Source of the DNA: Prevotellaceae bacterium
GTDB taxonomy: Bacteria > Bacteroidota > Bacteroidia > Bacteroidales > UBA932
Direction of reading: 5' to 3'
DNA length: 11,727 nt
Assembly: GCA_031289995.1 (NCBI GenBank)
Contig: JAITOI010000197.1
Location: 1 to 11,727, forward strand
Below the pieces are notes generated by a model, which was given only the letters and a program-made list of their open reading frames with translations, searched no databases and was not told the DNA's origin. This document shows positions 1 through 7,583 of the stretch, one piece after another. A program made the translations under genes and the position numbers. Position 1 is the stretch's first letter, and every line of letters begins with the position of its first letter.

Positions 1-10
1 CTGCGCTCAC

Positions 11-124
11 TAACCTTAGTAGCACGGCCGTTAACCCTATTTCTTAAACCTTATTACCTTATTTGCATTTTCAATAAGGTAATAAGGTTATGATACCTAC
101 GTTATCATTTGGCTACTAAGGTTA
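11..124. repeat. Nested inverted repeats downstream of rodA
   Basis: Two perfect inverted repeats are nested here. The outer pair is 13 bp (TAACCTTAGTAGC at 11-23, matched at 112-124). The inner pair is 17 bp (47-63 and 73-89) with a 9-nt loop. The inner arms each contain two AAGGT-type units, and a further AATAAGGTT lies at 134-142, so one short word recurs in both orientations. The structure follows the end of rodA and could act as a transcript 3' end or mRNA stabiliser. The stem is AT-rich and no T-run follows it on either strand, so it is not a classical intrinsic terminator. No target-site duplication flanks the outer arms, so a MITE-like origin is only a possibility. The rest of 1-205 shows no gene. 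Confidence 0.8.
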
Positions 125-205
125 ATTTGACAAAATAAGGTTTTACAGTGGGTTGGGCTTGGCACGAAACCTCATTCCCACACAAAGAACGATAGAACCC
201 TCCCG

Positions 206-1627
206 TTAATACTCATACCTCCCCAAATCCAGCTTAAGCAAAACAAAAATAAGTATAGTAAATGCCCAAAGCGACGAGCCGCCATAGCTGATAAAGGGTA
301 GGGGGATGCCTACCACGGGCGCAATGCCGATGGTCATCCCGATATTTACGGCCACGTGGAAGAACAAAATGGAGGCGACGCCGTAGCCGTACATTTTGGC
401 GAACAGGCTTTTTTGCTGCTCGGCAAGCGAGAGGATGCGCAGCAGCAGCAGCAGGTAGAGGCCGACCACCGCCACCGCGCCCATAAAGCCCCACTCCTCG
501 CCGATGGTGCAAAAAATGAAGTCGGTGGTTTGCTCGGGCACAAAGTTGCCTTTGGTCTGCGTGCCCTCCAGAAAACCTTTGCCGGTGAGGCCTCCCGAGC
601 CGATGGTAACCTTCGACTGGTGCACGTTGTAGCCCCAACCTTTGAGGTCGCTTTCGATGCCGAGCAGGTCGTTGATGCGGCGGCGCTGGTGCTCCTTGAG
701 CACGTCGTTGAACATGTAGTCCACCGAGTAGTTGACGCCTACCGACATGAAGAAAAACACGATGAGGAAAAACACGCGGCTCATCTTGTGCCACCACGCG
801 TACACGGCGGCCACCGGCGCCAGCGCTACGTGAGCGAGCGTGAGCGCGGCCAGCGGCGAGAGCGACCAGCCTGCCAGCCGAGCTCCAAAGTAGAGCAGCA
901 GGCTGAGCGCAGCCACGATGCCTGCTGCCGCAAAGCCGTACTTGTAGCGTCGGCTGAAGGCCATGAACATGCCAAAGCACAGCGCGCTCACCGCAATGGC
1001 AATGCTGAGCGGCTCGAGCAGCAGCGAGGCGATGAACAGCCCCACCACGAACAGGCACAGCCCCACCACCCAGCCCTTCAGCCCCGCGCGGTAGAACATG
1101 ATGATGAAGGAGGCGAACACCAGCGCCGAGCCGGTGTCGTGCTGCATCAGCACCATGCCCATCGGGAGCACCACCACGAGCAGCAGCAGCAGCAGGTCTT
1201 TGGGGTGGTGCATCCTAAAACCGTGTGCGCTGATGACCTTGGCCAGCACCAGCGCGGTGGCAATTTTGAGGAACTCGACGGGCTGCAAGCTCAGCGGCCC
1301 CAACGACAGCCACGAGCGCGAGCCGTTGATTTCGCGGCCGAAGATGAGCGTGGCCACAATCAGCAGCAGCGCCACGGCGTAGAGCGTGGTCGCGAAGTAC
1401 TGGTAGAAGCGCCCCTCGACAACCATGACCACCACGGCAATCACGCAGGCCACGCAAATCCATAGCAGCTGCGAGCGGCTGCGGTTGCTCGCGCTCAGCA
1501 GCGAGGGGTTGTCCTCGTTGTAGCCCGTGGCGTAGATGCACACCAGGCCAATGGCCATCAGCGCAAGCCAGATGAAGATGATGCCCCAGTCCACCTTCGA
1601 CACTACTTTACTGCTTCTTTGGTACAT
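206..1627 (-). CDS. rodA: RodA, SEDS-family peptidoglycan glycosyltransferase
   Basis: Polytopic inner-membrane protein of 473 aa that polymerises lipid II into glycan strands for lateral-wall growth, paired with PBP2. SEDS signatures are in order: NGSRSWL near 101-107, QPVE at 115-118, HDTG at 163-166, a conserved extracytoplasmic stretch from about 333 to 378 containing TDFIF (the Asp at 369 should match the essential Asp of E. coli RodA), and PLPFISYGGSS near 442-452. It is about 100 aa longer than E. coli RodA because of extra hydrophobic segments between about 190 and 300, as is usual in Bacteroidota. The ATG overlaps the end of mrdA by 20 nt. A GTG eight codons further in would remove the overlap, but the longer N-terminus has the length I remember for Bacteroides homologues. 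The usual QPSE motif reads QPVE here. It is the last gene of the mre/mrd cluster. Confidence 0.96.
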   Translation of the reverse strand: MYQRSSKVVSKVDWGIIFIWLALMAIGLVCIYATGYNEDNPSLLSASNRSRSQLLWICVACVIAVVVMVVEGRFYQYFATTLYAVALLLIVATLIFGREINGSRSWLSLGPLSLQPVEFLKIATALVLAKVISAHGFRMHHPKDLLLLLLVVVLPMGMVLMQHDTGSALVFASFIIMFYRAGLKGWVVGLCLFVVGLFIASLLLEPLSIAIAVSALCFGMFMAFSRRYKYGFAAAGIVAALSLLLYFGARLAGWSLSPLAALTLAHVALAPVAAVYAWWHKMSRVFFLIVFFFMSVGVNYSVDYMFNDVLKEHQRRRINDLLGIESDLKGWGYNVHQSKVTIGSGGLTGKGFLEGTQTKGNFVPEQTTDFIFCTIGEEWGFMGAVAVVGLYLLLLLRILSLAEQQKSLFAKMYGYGVASILFFHVAVNIGMTIGIAPVVGIPLPFISYGGSSLWAFTILIFVLLKLDLGRYEY

Positions 1628-3455
1628 GTTGTTGGTGTATTAGGTCGCCGTTCAGAATGCGGTCTTCGTACCACGCGTGCACCGCTTTGTTCAAGTATTT
1701 TTCCACCATCAAGCTGGCTGTGGGGGCCGCCCAGGTTGCGCCGCCGCCGCCGTTTTCGATGTACACCGACACGGCAATTTTGGGGTTGTTTCGCGGCGCG
1801 AAGCAGATGAACACCGAGTGGTCTTCGCCGTGCGGATTTTGAGCTGTGCCCGTTTTGCCGCAGAGCTCGATGTCCCTCATCCGGACGCCTCGCGCGGTGC
1901 CGCCAAGCTCGCCGTTCACCGCGCGGTACATGCCCTCCACCGCAGTCTCGAAGTGCGCCGGCGCCACGGTGGTGGCGTGCGGCGTGAGGTAGCGGCTGTC
2001 GATGGCTCCGCCCTGGACGGACTTGGCCACGTGAGGCGTGTAGTAAAATCCGCGGTTGGCAATGGTCGCAGCAAGGTTGGCCATGTGCAGCGGCGTAACG
2101 CCCAGCTCGCCCTGCCCGATGGCCAGCGAAATTATGCTGAGCGACTTCCACCGGCCTGCGCCGTGCATGTTGTCGTAGGTTTGGACGCTGGGCAAAATGC
2201 CGCGCTGCTCGTTGGGTATATCGGAGTTGAGCTTGCGGCCAATGCTGAAGCTTTCGGCGTGCCTTCGCCAGGCGTTCAGCCCCTCGTGCGCATGGGGGTA
2301 GTGGTCGATGATGTTGCGAAAAATGTTGCAGAAATAGGTGTTGCACGACACCTGCAAAGCCTCGACCATGTTGGGGCGCGAGGTGAAGTGGTGGTGGCAC
2401 CCCACCGACTGGCTGCGGCCGTAGTAGTAGGCGCCGGGGCAGGTGTAGGAGGTGTGCGGCGTGGCCGTATTTTCTTGCAGGGCGATGAGCGCGTTGAGGG
2501 TTTTGAAAATCGAGCCGGGCGGGTACTGCGCCATCACGGCACGGTTGAAGAGAGGCTTGAGCGGGTCGAGGCTAAGCGCGTTGCGCTCGGTCAGCATGTG
2601 GAGGTCGGAGAAGAGCCTGGGGTCGAACGTTGGCGCGGATACGAGGGCGAGGATTTCGCCGGTGGATGGCTCGATGGCGACAATGCTGCCCACCTTGTTT
2701 TGCATCAGCCGCTCGCCGTACTCCTGCAGGTCGGCATCGATGGTGCACACGAGGTTTGCGCCCGCCACAGCGGCGGAGTCGAACTTGCCGTTGGCGTACG
2801 AATTTTTGACGCGGTTGTACACGTCGCGCATCGACACCGATATGCCGCGCTTGCCGCGCAGCACGTTTTCGTACGAGCGCTCCATGCCGGTTTTGCCGAT
2901 GTAGCTGCCCTGCGTGTAGAAGGCGTCGGCGGCGATGTTGCTCGTGTCGGCCTCGCCGATGTAGCCAATGAGGTTGCCGCCAATGGGCCGCTGAAACGAC
3001 CGTATGCTGCGGGGTTGAGCGTAAAAGCCGGGGAACTTAAACCACTTTTCTTGCAGCAGGGCAAACGCCTCGGCCGACACCTGGCGGCTGAACAGCGCGG
3101 GCTGGTAGGCGGCAGTTTTGCGGGCGCCAGCCTTGATGAGCTGCAGCTTCTGGGTGATTTGCTCCGCGCTCTGGTTGAGCACCTGCGCCAGCGACAGCGT
3201 GTCGAAGCTGGCCAGCTCGCGCGGGACAACCAGAATGTCGTACACCGTTTGGTTGCCCACCAGCAGCGCACCGTTGCGGTCGTAAATCAGGCCCCGCGCG
3301 GGGTACTGAATTTCGTAGTGCAGCGCGTTCCGGTCGGCCACGCGCTTGTAGTAGTTGTCCACCATCTGGATGTAGAACACGCGGCCAATGATGACAGCGC
3401 AGGCCAGCACAAAGCATACGGTGATGTATATCCGCCTATTTGCAAACTCGTTCAC
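1608..3455 (-). CDS. mrdA: Penicillin-binding protein 2, elongasome transpeptidase
   Basis: Class B PBP of 615 aa that cross-links new peptidoglycan during elongation, acting in the periplasm as partner of RodA. One N-terminal membrane anchor spans about residues 9-30. The PBP dimerisation domain follows, with RGLIYDRNG near 54-62. The transpeptidase domain carries all three active-site motifs: SIFK at 315-318 with the acylated Ser315, SCN at 370-372, and KTG at 534-536. The length fits the family. The start is GTG (3453-3455), three bases after the mreD stop, and no upstream ATG gives a sensible N-terminus. This suggests translation coupled to mreD. The 3' end overlaps rodA by 20 nt. The protein should be a beta-lactam target; nothing in it suggests an altered active site. 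Confidence 0.96.
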   Translation of the reverse strand: MNEFANRRIYITVCFVLACAVIIGRVFYIQMVDNYYKRVADRNALHYEIQYPARGLIYDRNGALLVGNQTVYDILVVPRELASFDTLSLAQVLNQSAEQITQKLQLIKAGARKTAAYQPALFSRQVSAEAFALLQEKWFKFPGFYAQPRSIRSFQRPIGGNLIGYIGEADTSNIAADAFYTQGSYIGKTGMERSYENVLRGKRGISVSMRDVYNRVKNSYANGKFDSAAVAGANLVCTIDADLQEYGERLMQNKVGSIVAIEPSTGEILALVSAPTFDPRLFSDLHMLTERNALSLDPLKPLFNRAVMAQYPPGSIFKTLNALIALQENTATPHTSYTCPGAYYYGRSQSVGCHHHFTSRPNMVEALQVSCNTYFCNIFRNIIDHYPHAHEGLNAWRRHAESFSIGRKLNSDIPNEQRGILPSVQTYDNMHGAGRWKSLSIISLAIGQGELGVTPLHMANLAATIANRGFYYTPHVAKSVQGGAIDSRYLTPHATTVAPAHFETAVEGMYRAVNGELGGTARGVRMRDIELCGKTGTAQNPHGEDHSVFICFAPRNNPKIAVSVYIENGGGGATWAAPTASLMVEKYLNKAVHAWYEDRILNGDLIHQQHVPKKQ

Positions 3456-3458
3456 CTG

Positions 3459-3986
3459 TTAGTAGCGTTTATCTTTCTTTTCAAAAATGATTTCGAGCAT
3501 CATCATCAGCGCCACCGCCGCCGCCGTGCTCAGCGCGGTGCGGAGCAGCGTGAGGTGCAGCTCGTACAGCGAGAACACCTCTATCAAAAACAGCTCGAGG
3601 TGGAACACGAAGGCCAGCACCGTCGCGTAGCCCATCCACCGCATGTAGCCCAGCGTGTAGATGCTGGGGCGCATCGCCTTGTCCACGTTCTCCTGCCCCA
3701 CGAGCAGCATTACCACTCTGGGTCGCACAAAGCCCAGCAGCACGCAGGCGGAGGTGTTTACGCCCAGCGTGCCCGAAAAAAAATCGACCGCCACGCCCAG
3801 CGCAAACGAGATGAGCAGCAGCCCCACCCGCGACATGCCCACCGGCAGCACAATCAGGTAGAGGATGTACACGCAGGGCGCCACAAATGCGTCGAGCAGG
3901 CCGCGCAGCTGAAGGTTGTTGAACAGCAACAGCTGGGCTGCTACCAGCGCAGCCGCAATCAAAAAGCTATGCAGTATTTTATTCAT
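3459..3986 (-). CDS. mreD: Rod shape-determining protein MreD
   Basis: Small hydrophobic protein of 175 aa with about five or six predicted membrane helices and a short charged C-terminus (EKKDKRY). MreD is a membrane partner of MreC in the elongasome. The stretch GVAVDFFSGTLGVNT (64-78) is the best-conserved MreD feature visible. Identity rests on this, the length and the position between mreC and mrdA. The ATG overlaps the mreC stop by 8 nt (ATGAATAA), a typical coupling arrangement, and mrdA begins 3 nt after its stop. Sequence conservation in MreD is generally low, so gene order carries much of the weight. Confidence 0.93.
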   Translation of the reverse strand: MNKILHSFLIAAALVAAQLLLFNNLQLRGLLDAFVAPCVYILYLIVLPVGMSRVGLLLISFALGVAVDFFSGTLGVNTSACVLLGFVRPRVVMLLVGQENVDKAMRPSIYTLGYMRWMGYATVLAFVFHLELFLIEVFSLYELHLTLLRTALSTAAAVALMMMLEIIFEKKDKRY

Positions 3987-4812
3987 GACTCCGTGTTGCT
4001 TGGTTGAGTTTTTTGAGCTCGTCTTGGCGCATAAACTTCACTACGTTCACGTAGCGCAGCTTCTTAAAGTCGAGGTTGAGCTGGACGCGAAGCTCGTGGA
4101 AGTTGCCTTTCTGCATGGCGTACGAGCTCACGGTGCCGATAAAAATTCCTTCGGGAAACATGCTCGAGTAGCCGCTCGTTTCGACCGTGTCGCCCACCTC
4201 CACCGGCACGTGCTGCGGCACATCCGTCAGCATCACCTCGCGGTAGTTGACGCCGCCCCACTGCAGGGAGCCAAGGTAGCCCGTGCGCCGCAATCGGCCG
4301 CTGATGCGAAAGTCGCGGTTGAGCAGCGACATCACCGTGGCGTAGTGCGCCGAAGTGTTGACCACAATGCCCACCACGCCGTCGTCGGTGATGACGCCCA
4401 TTTCGGGCGACACGCCTTCCCACTCGCCCACGTTGAGCGTGAAAAAGTTGTGCTGCTTGTTGGTGGTGCCGCCCACCACGTTGGCGGGTATGTAGGTCAT
4501 CAGCTTTCCGCTTCGCTGGTCGTAGCTGCGCTTGGCCTGCAGCGTGGTGTCGGCGTGCTGGTAGTGGTCGAGAAGGTTGCGCAGGCGGGCGTTTTCGGAC
4601 AGCAGCTCCTCGTTGTAGCGCTTCAGCGACACGTAGTCCGTTACCTCGCTCACCACATCGAAGCAAAAATTTTGCACCATCTGCATGGCGCCAAACAGCC
4701 GCGTTTGCTGGTAGTACGAGCCGTACGAAAGCATCATCAGCGCTAAGCTTTCGAGCATCACAAACACGATAGCGGCGCGGAAACGCAGGATGAGCTTGAG
4801 CAGGTTTCCCAT
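3979..4812 (-). CDS. mreC: Rod shape-determining protein MreC
   Basis: Bitopic membrane protein of 277 aa that links cytoplasmic MreB to periplasmic PBP2 and RodA. Residues about 12-31 form the single membrane helix. Residues about 62-88 are charged and heptad-like (YNEELLSENARLRNLL), the expected dimerising coiled coil. The two beta-barrel core follows from about 105 to 265, with ITDDGVVGIV at 141-150 and the typical FPEGIFIGTV at 219-228. The C-terminus is a short charged tail. Its ATG lies 16 nt after the mreB stop, and its stop overlaps the mreD start. No Shine-Dalgarno motif is visible. All expected parts are present at normal length. Confidence 0.95.
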   Translation of the reverse strand: MGNLLKLILRFRAAIVFVMLESLALMMLSYGSYYQQTRLFGAMQMVQNFCFDVVSEVTDYVSLKRYNEELLSENARLRNLLDHYQHADTTLQAKRSYDQRSGKLMTYIPANVVGGTTNKQHNFFTLNVGEWEGVSPEMGVITDDGVVGIVVNTSAHYATVMSLLNRDFRISGRLRRTGYLGSLQWGGVNYREVMLTDVPQHVPVEVGDTVETSGYSSMFPEGIFIGTVSSYAMQKGNFHELRVQLNLDFKKLRYVNVVKFMRQDELKKLNQATRSHE

Positions 4813-4828
4813 CGTTTAGGCCTCGTGA

Positions 4829-5851
4829 TTAGCGCATCAGGAATTGGAAGTTGCCGATGTTCTTGAGGGCAATGCCGGTGCCGCGTGCAACGGCGTGAAG
4901 GGGGTCTTCCACCACGTGAAACGGGATGTTGATTTTGTCGGTGAGCCGCTTGTCCAACCCGCGCAGCAGAGCGCCGCCGCCGGTCAGGAACACGCCCTTG
5001 CCCACCACGTCGGCGTAGAGCTCGGGCGGTGTTTGCTCCAGCACGTTTAGGATGCCGCTCTCGATTTTCGATATCGAGCGGTCGAGGCTGTAGGCCACAT
5101 CTTGGTACGACACCGACACCTCAATCGGCAGCGCCGTCATCAGGTTGGGGCCTCGCACAACGTAGTCGGCAGGCGGAGTTTCGAGCTCGGAGAGGGCGCT
5201 GCCCACGTGGATTTTGATGTCCTCGGCGGTGCGCTCGCCAATCTTGATGTTGTGCTGGTGGCGCATGTACGTTTGGATGTCGGTGGTGAACACGTCGCCC
5301 GCGGTGCGGATGCTCTTGTTGCACACGATACCGCCCAGCGCGATGACGGCAATCTCAGCAGTGCCGCCGCCAATGTCCACCACCATGTTGCCTTCGGGCG
5401 CTTCCACGTCCAGCCCCACGCCCAGCGCGGCGGCCATAGGCTCGTAGATGAGGTAGACGTCCTGCCCGCCGGCGTGCTCCGACGAGTCGCGCACGGCGCG
5501 AACCTCCACCTCGGTGCTGCCCGACGGGATGGCCACCACGATACGCAGCGACGGACGAAACAGGCGGGTGCCCGACGGGATTTTTTTTATCATCCCGCGA
5601 ATCATCTGCTCCGCCGCGTGGAAGTCGGCAATCACGCCGTCGCGTAGCGGACGCACAGTCTTTATTTTTTCCGGCGTCTTGCCGTGCATCTGGCGCGCCA
5701 GCTCGCCAACGGCAATCAGCTTGCCGGTGCTCTGGTCGATAGCCACAATTGACGGCTCGTCAACCACAATGCGGTCGTTGTAGATGACCACCGTATTCGC
5801 AGTACCAAGGTCAATAGCCAGCTCCTGCGTGAAAAATGAGAATAGTCCCAT
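4829..5851 (-). CDS. mreB: Actin-like rod shape-determining protein MreB
   Basis: Cytoplasmic ATP-binding actin homologue of 340 aa that forms membrane-associated filaments guiding side-wall synthesis. Actin-fold motifs are clear: phosphate 1 IDLGTANT (13-20), phosphate 2 VDIGGGTAE (158-166) and the adenosine motif TGGGALLRG (290-298). EPMAAALG (137-144) and RAVRDSSEHAGG (118-129) are also typical. The N-terminal MGLFSFF is probably the hydrophobic membrane-contact segment. I chose the ATG at 5849-5851 because homologues begin with MGLFSF-like sequence. The frame stays open for 24 more codons upstream, but those are Lys/Ser/Asn-rich translation of the heptamer repeats. No TAnnTTTG box is visible in the upstream gap, so transcription may come from further upstream. 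Confidence 0.97.
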   Translation of the reverse strand: MGLFSFFTQELAIDLGTANTVVIYNDRIVVDEPSIVAIDQSTGKLIAVGELARQMHGKTPEKIKTVRPLRDGVIADFHAAEQMIRGMIKKIPSGTRLFRPSLRIVVAIPSGSTEVEVRAVRDSSEHAGGQDVYLIYEPMAAALGVGLDVEAPEGNMVVDIGGGTAEIAVIALGGIVCNKSIRTAGDVFTTDIQTYMRHQHNIKIGERTAEDIKIHVGSALSELETPPADYVVRGPNLMTALPIEVSVSYQDVAYSLDRSISKIESGILNVLEQTPPELYADVVGKGVFLTGGGALLRGLDKRLTDKINIPFHVVEDPLHAVARGTGIALKNIGNFQFLMR

Positions 5852-6021
5852 GATGTTATTTTTTTGTTTTGATTTGCGATTTTTGATTTGTGATTTGCGA
5901 CAATACCCAGTGTTTTTGTCCACATGTGATTTGCGATTGTGCGATGTGCGATTTGCATTTTACGATAGCGCTGGGTCGCATATCGCATATCTCATAGTCG
6001 CATATCGGTATTGTCTCACGT
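5852..6021. repeat. purH-mreB spacer filled with degenerate heptamer repeats
   Basis: No gene is present. Three clusters with 7-nt periodicity fill most of the gap, read on the plus strand. Cluster 1 (5873-5900) is four exact-length tandem units of the TTTGCGA/TTTGTGA type. Cluster 2 (about 5924-5958) has units such as TTTGCGA and TGTGCGA, with one 8-nt unit. Cluster 3 (5976-6004) has three TCGCATA and one TCTCATA, with one extra base. TCGCATA differs by one base from the reverse complement of TTTGCGA, so cluster 3 is the family inverted. As a result 5938-5951 can pair with 5976-5989 around a 24-nt loop, at 12 of 14 positions as Watson-Crick pairs. The hairpin would lie in the leader of mreB. 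No -7 promoter box is seen. Confidence 0.8.
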
Positions 6022-7575
6022 CTAATGCTTAAAATGCCTTATTCCCGTTGCTACCATTGCCATGCCATGCGCGTTGCAGAAGTCAATGCTGTCTTGGTCG
6101 CGCAGCGAACCACCGGGCTGAATGACGGCTTCAATGCCTGCCTTGTGCGCAATTTCTACGCAGTCGGCAAACGGAAAAAATGCGTCCGAAGCCATTGCTG
6201 CACCTTGCAGGGCGAAGCCAAACGATTGTGCCTTTTCGATAGCCTGCCGCAGGGCGTCCACGCGCGATGTTTGCCCCACGCCGCTTGCCAGCAGCTGGCC
6301 GTTTTTGGCGAGCACAATGGCGTTCGATTTCGAGTGCTTCACCACCTTGTTGGCGAACAACAAATCCTGCACCTGTGCGGCTGTAGGTGTCGTAACGGTT
6401 GTTGGCTTTAGGTCGGCTGCGGTCTCCGTTGCCCTGTCCGCATCCTGCACCAGCAGGCCGTTGAGCGCCGAGCGTAGCTGCTGCGCGGGCATCGCAAATG
6501 TTTTTGCCACGAGGATAATGCGGTTCTTCTTCTGCCTCAAAATCTCCAGCCCTTCGGCGCTGTAGGCAGGCGCAATCACCACCTCGCAAAACAGCTTGTT
6601 CACCTCCTCGGCAGTGGCCTTGTCGAGCTCGCGGTTGCACGCCAGCACGCCGCCAAACGCCGACACAGGGTCGCCCGCCAGCGCATCCTTCCAGGCCTGC
6701 AATAGCGTGGAGCGCGAGGCCAATCCGCAAGCGTTGTTGTGCTTGATGACGGCAAACGTTGGCTCGCTGAAGTCGGCGATGAGCCTCACCGCAGCGTCCA
6801 CGTCGAGCAGGTTGTTGTACGAAATTTCTTTGCCATGCAGCTGTTCAAGCTGCGCCCCGAAGCTGCCAAAAAATGTCGCCTTCTGGTGCGGATTTTCGCC
6901 GTAGCGAAGCGGCATGGAATCTTGCACGCTGAGCTTGAATGCGGGCAGATTTTCGCGGCGGTTGAAGTAGCCAAAAATAGCGCTGTCGTACCCGCTCGAC
7001 ACGTTGAAGGCTTGAGCTGCAAGGTAGCGACGGTTGGCCAGCGAGGTGGCGCCGTCGTTGGCTTTGAGCATGTCGAGCAGCTCCGCATACTGGTGTCGCG
7101 AGGCAACAACGGCCACGTCGACATAATTTTTTGCGGCTGCGCGAATGAGCGAGATGCCGCCAATATCTATCTTCTCGATAACGTCCTCTTCGGCTGCGCC
7201 CAATGCAACCGTGGCCTCGAAGGGGTAGAGGTCAACCATCACGAGGTCGATGGTAGGAATTTCGTACTGCTTCAGCTGAGCCTCATCGCCTGCATTGGCG
7301 CGGCGTGCGAGGATTCCGCCAAGCACTTTTGGGTGCAACGTTTTCACGCGCCCACCAAGTATCGACGGGTATCCGGTGAGGCTCTCCACCGCCTGCGCCT
7401 TCACGCCCAAGCCCTCGATGAGCTCCAGCGTGCCACCCGTGGAGTAGATGCTCACGCCTTGCCCAGCAAGGTATTTGACCACCTCCTCCAGCCCATCTTT
7501 GTAGTACACCGAAATGAGAGCGCTGCTTATTTTTTTCAACCCTTCGTTCTCCATTTTCAACTTTTCAATCTTCAT
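6022..7575 (-). CDS. purH: Bifunctional AICAR transformylase/IMP cyclohydrolase
   Basis: Cytoplasmic enzyme of 517 aa catalysing the last two steps of de novo IMP synthesis: formylation of AICAR with 10-formyl-THF, then ring closure. The N-terminal cyclohydrolase domain (about 15-165) shows STGGT at 45-49, GGRVKTLHPKVLGG at 74-87 and DLYPF at 115-119. The transformylase domain (about 190-517) shows RYGENPHQKA at 224-233, the Lys278-His279 pair in KHNNACG, SDAFFPFAD at 463-471 and IQPGGSLRDQD at 485-495. The C-terminal GIRHFKH is typical. The start is uncertain. The first ATG (7575) gives an N-terminus made of low-complexity repeat. A second ATG at 7554 (codon 8) would give 510 aa and may be the real one. 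The gene begins 8 nt after the fucosidase stop, with no terminator between. Confidence 0.96.
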   Translation of the reverse strand: MKIEKLKMENEGLKKISSALISVYYKDGLEEVVKYLAGQGVSIYSTGGTLELIEGLGVKAQAVESLTGYPSILGGRVKTLHPKVLGGILARRANAGDEAQLKQYEIPTIDLVMVDLYPFEATVALGAAEEDVIEKIDIGGISLIRAAAKNYVDVAVVASRHQYAELLDMLKANDGATSLANRRYLAAQAFNVSSGYDSAIFGYFNRRENLPAFKLSVQDSMPLRYGENPHQKATFFGSFGAQLEQLHGKEISYNNLLDVDAAVRLIADFSEPTFAVIKHNNACGLASRSTLLQAWKDALAGDPVSAFGGVLACNRELDKATAEEVNKLFCEVVIAPAYSAEGLEILRQKKNRIILVAKTFAMPAQQLRSALNGLLVQDADRATETAADLKPTTVTTPTAAQVQDLLFANKVVKHSKSNAIVLAKNGQLLASGVGQTSRVDALRQAIEKAQSFGFALQGAAMASDAFFPFADCVEIAHKAGIEAVIQPGGSLRDQDSIDFCNAHGMAMVATGIRHFKH

Positions 7576-7583
7576 TTTTCGTG

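Noticed and set aside
356..1465. 369-codon plus-strand frame opposite rodA, rich in His, Glu and Gln
   Set aside because: It is the complement of a transmembrane gene, whose Leu/Val codons read as Gln/His/Glu in antisense. No domain is recognisable.
1677..4007. Very long open frame (776 codons) on the plus strand opposite mrdA and mreD
   Set aside because: It is antisense to three well-recognised genes, has His/Arg/Val-rich composition with no family motif, and long antisense frames are expected in GC-rich genes.
5852..5923. In-frame N-terminal extension of MreB by 24 codons
   Set aside because: The extension translates the heptamer repeats into Lys/Ser/Asn-rich sequence, and MreB homologues start at MGLFSF.
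5873..6004. Heptamer clusters as a CRISPR-like or riboswitch element
   Set aside because: Units are tandem, 7 nt long and degenerate with no spacers, and no known riboswitch core could be recognised.
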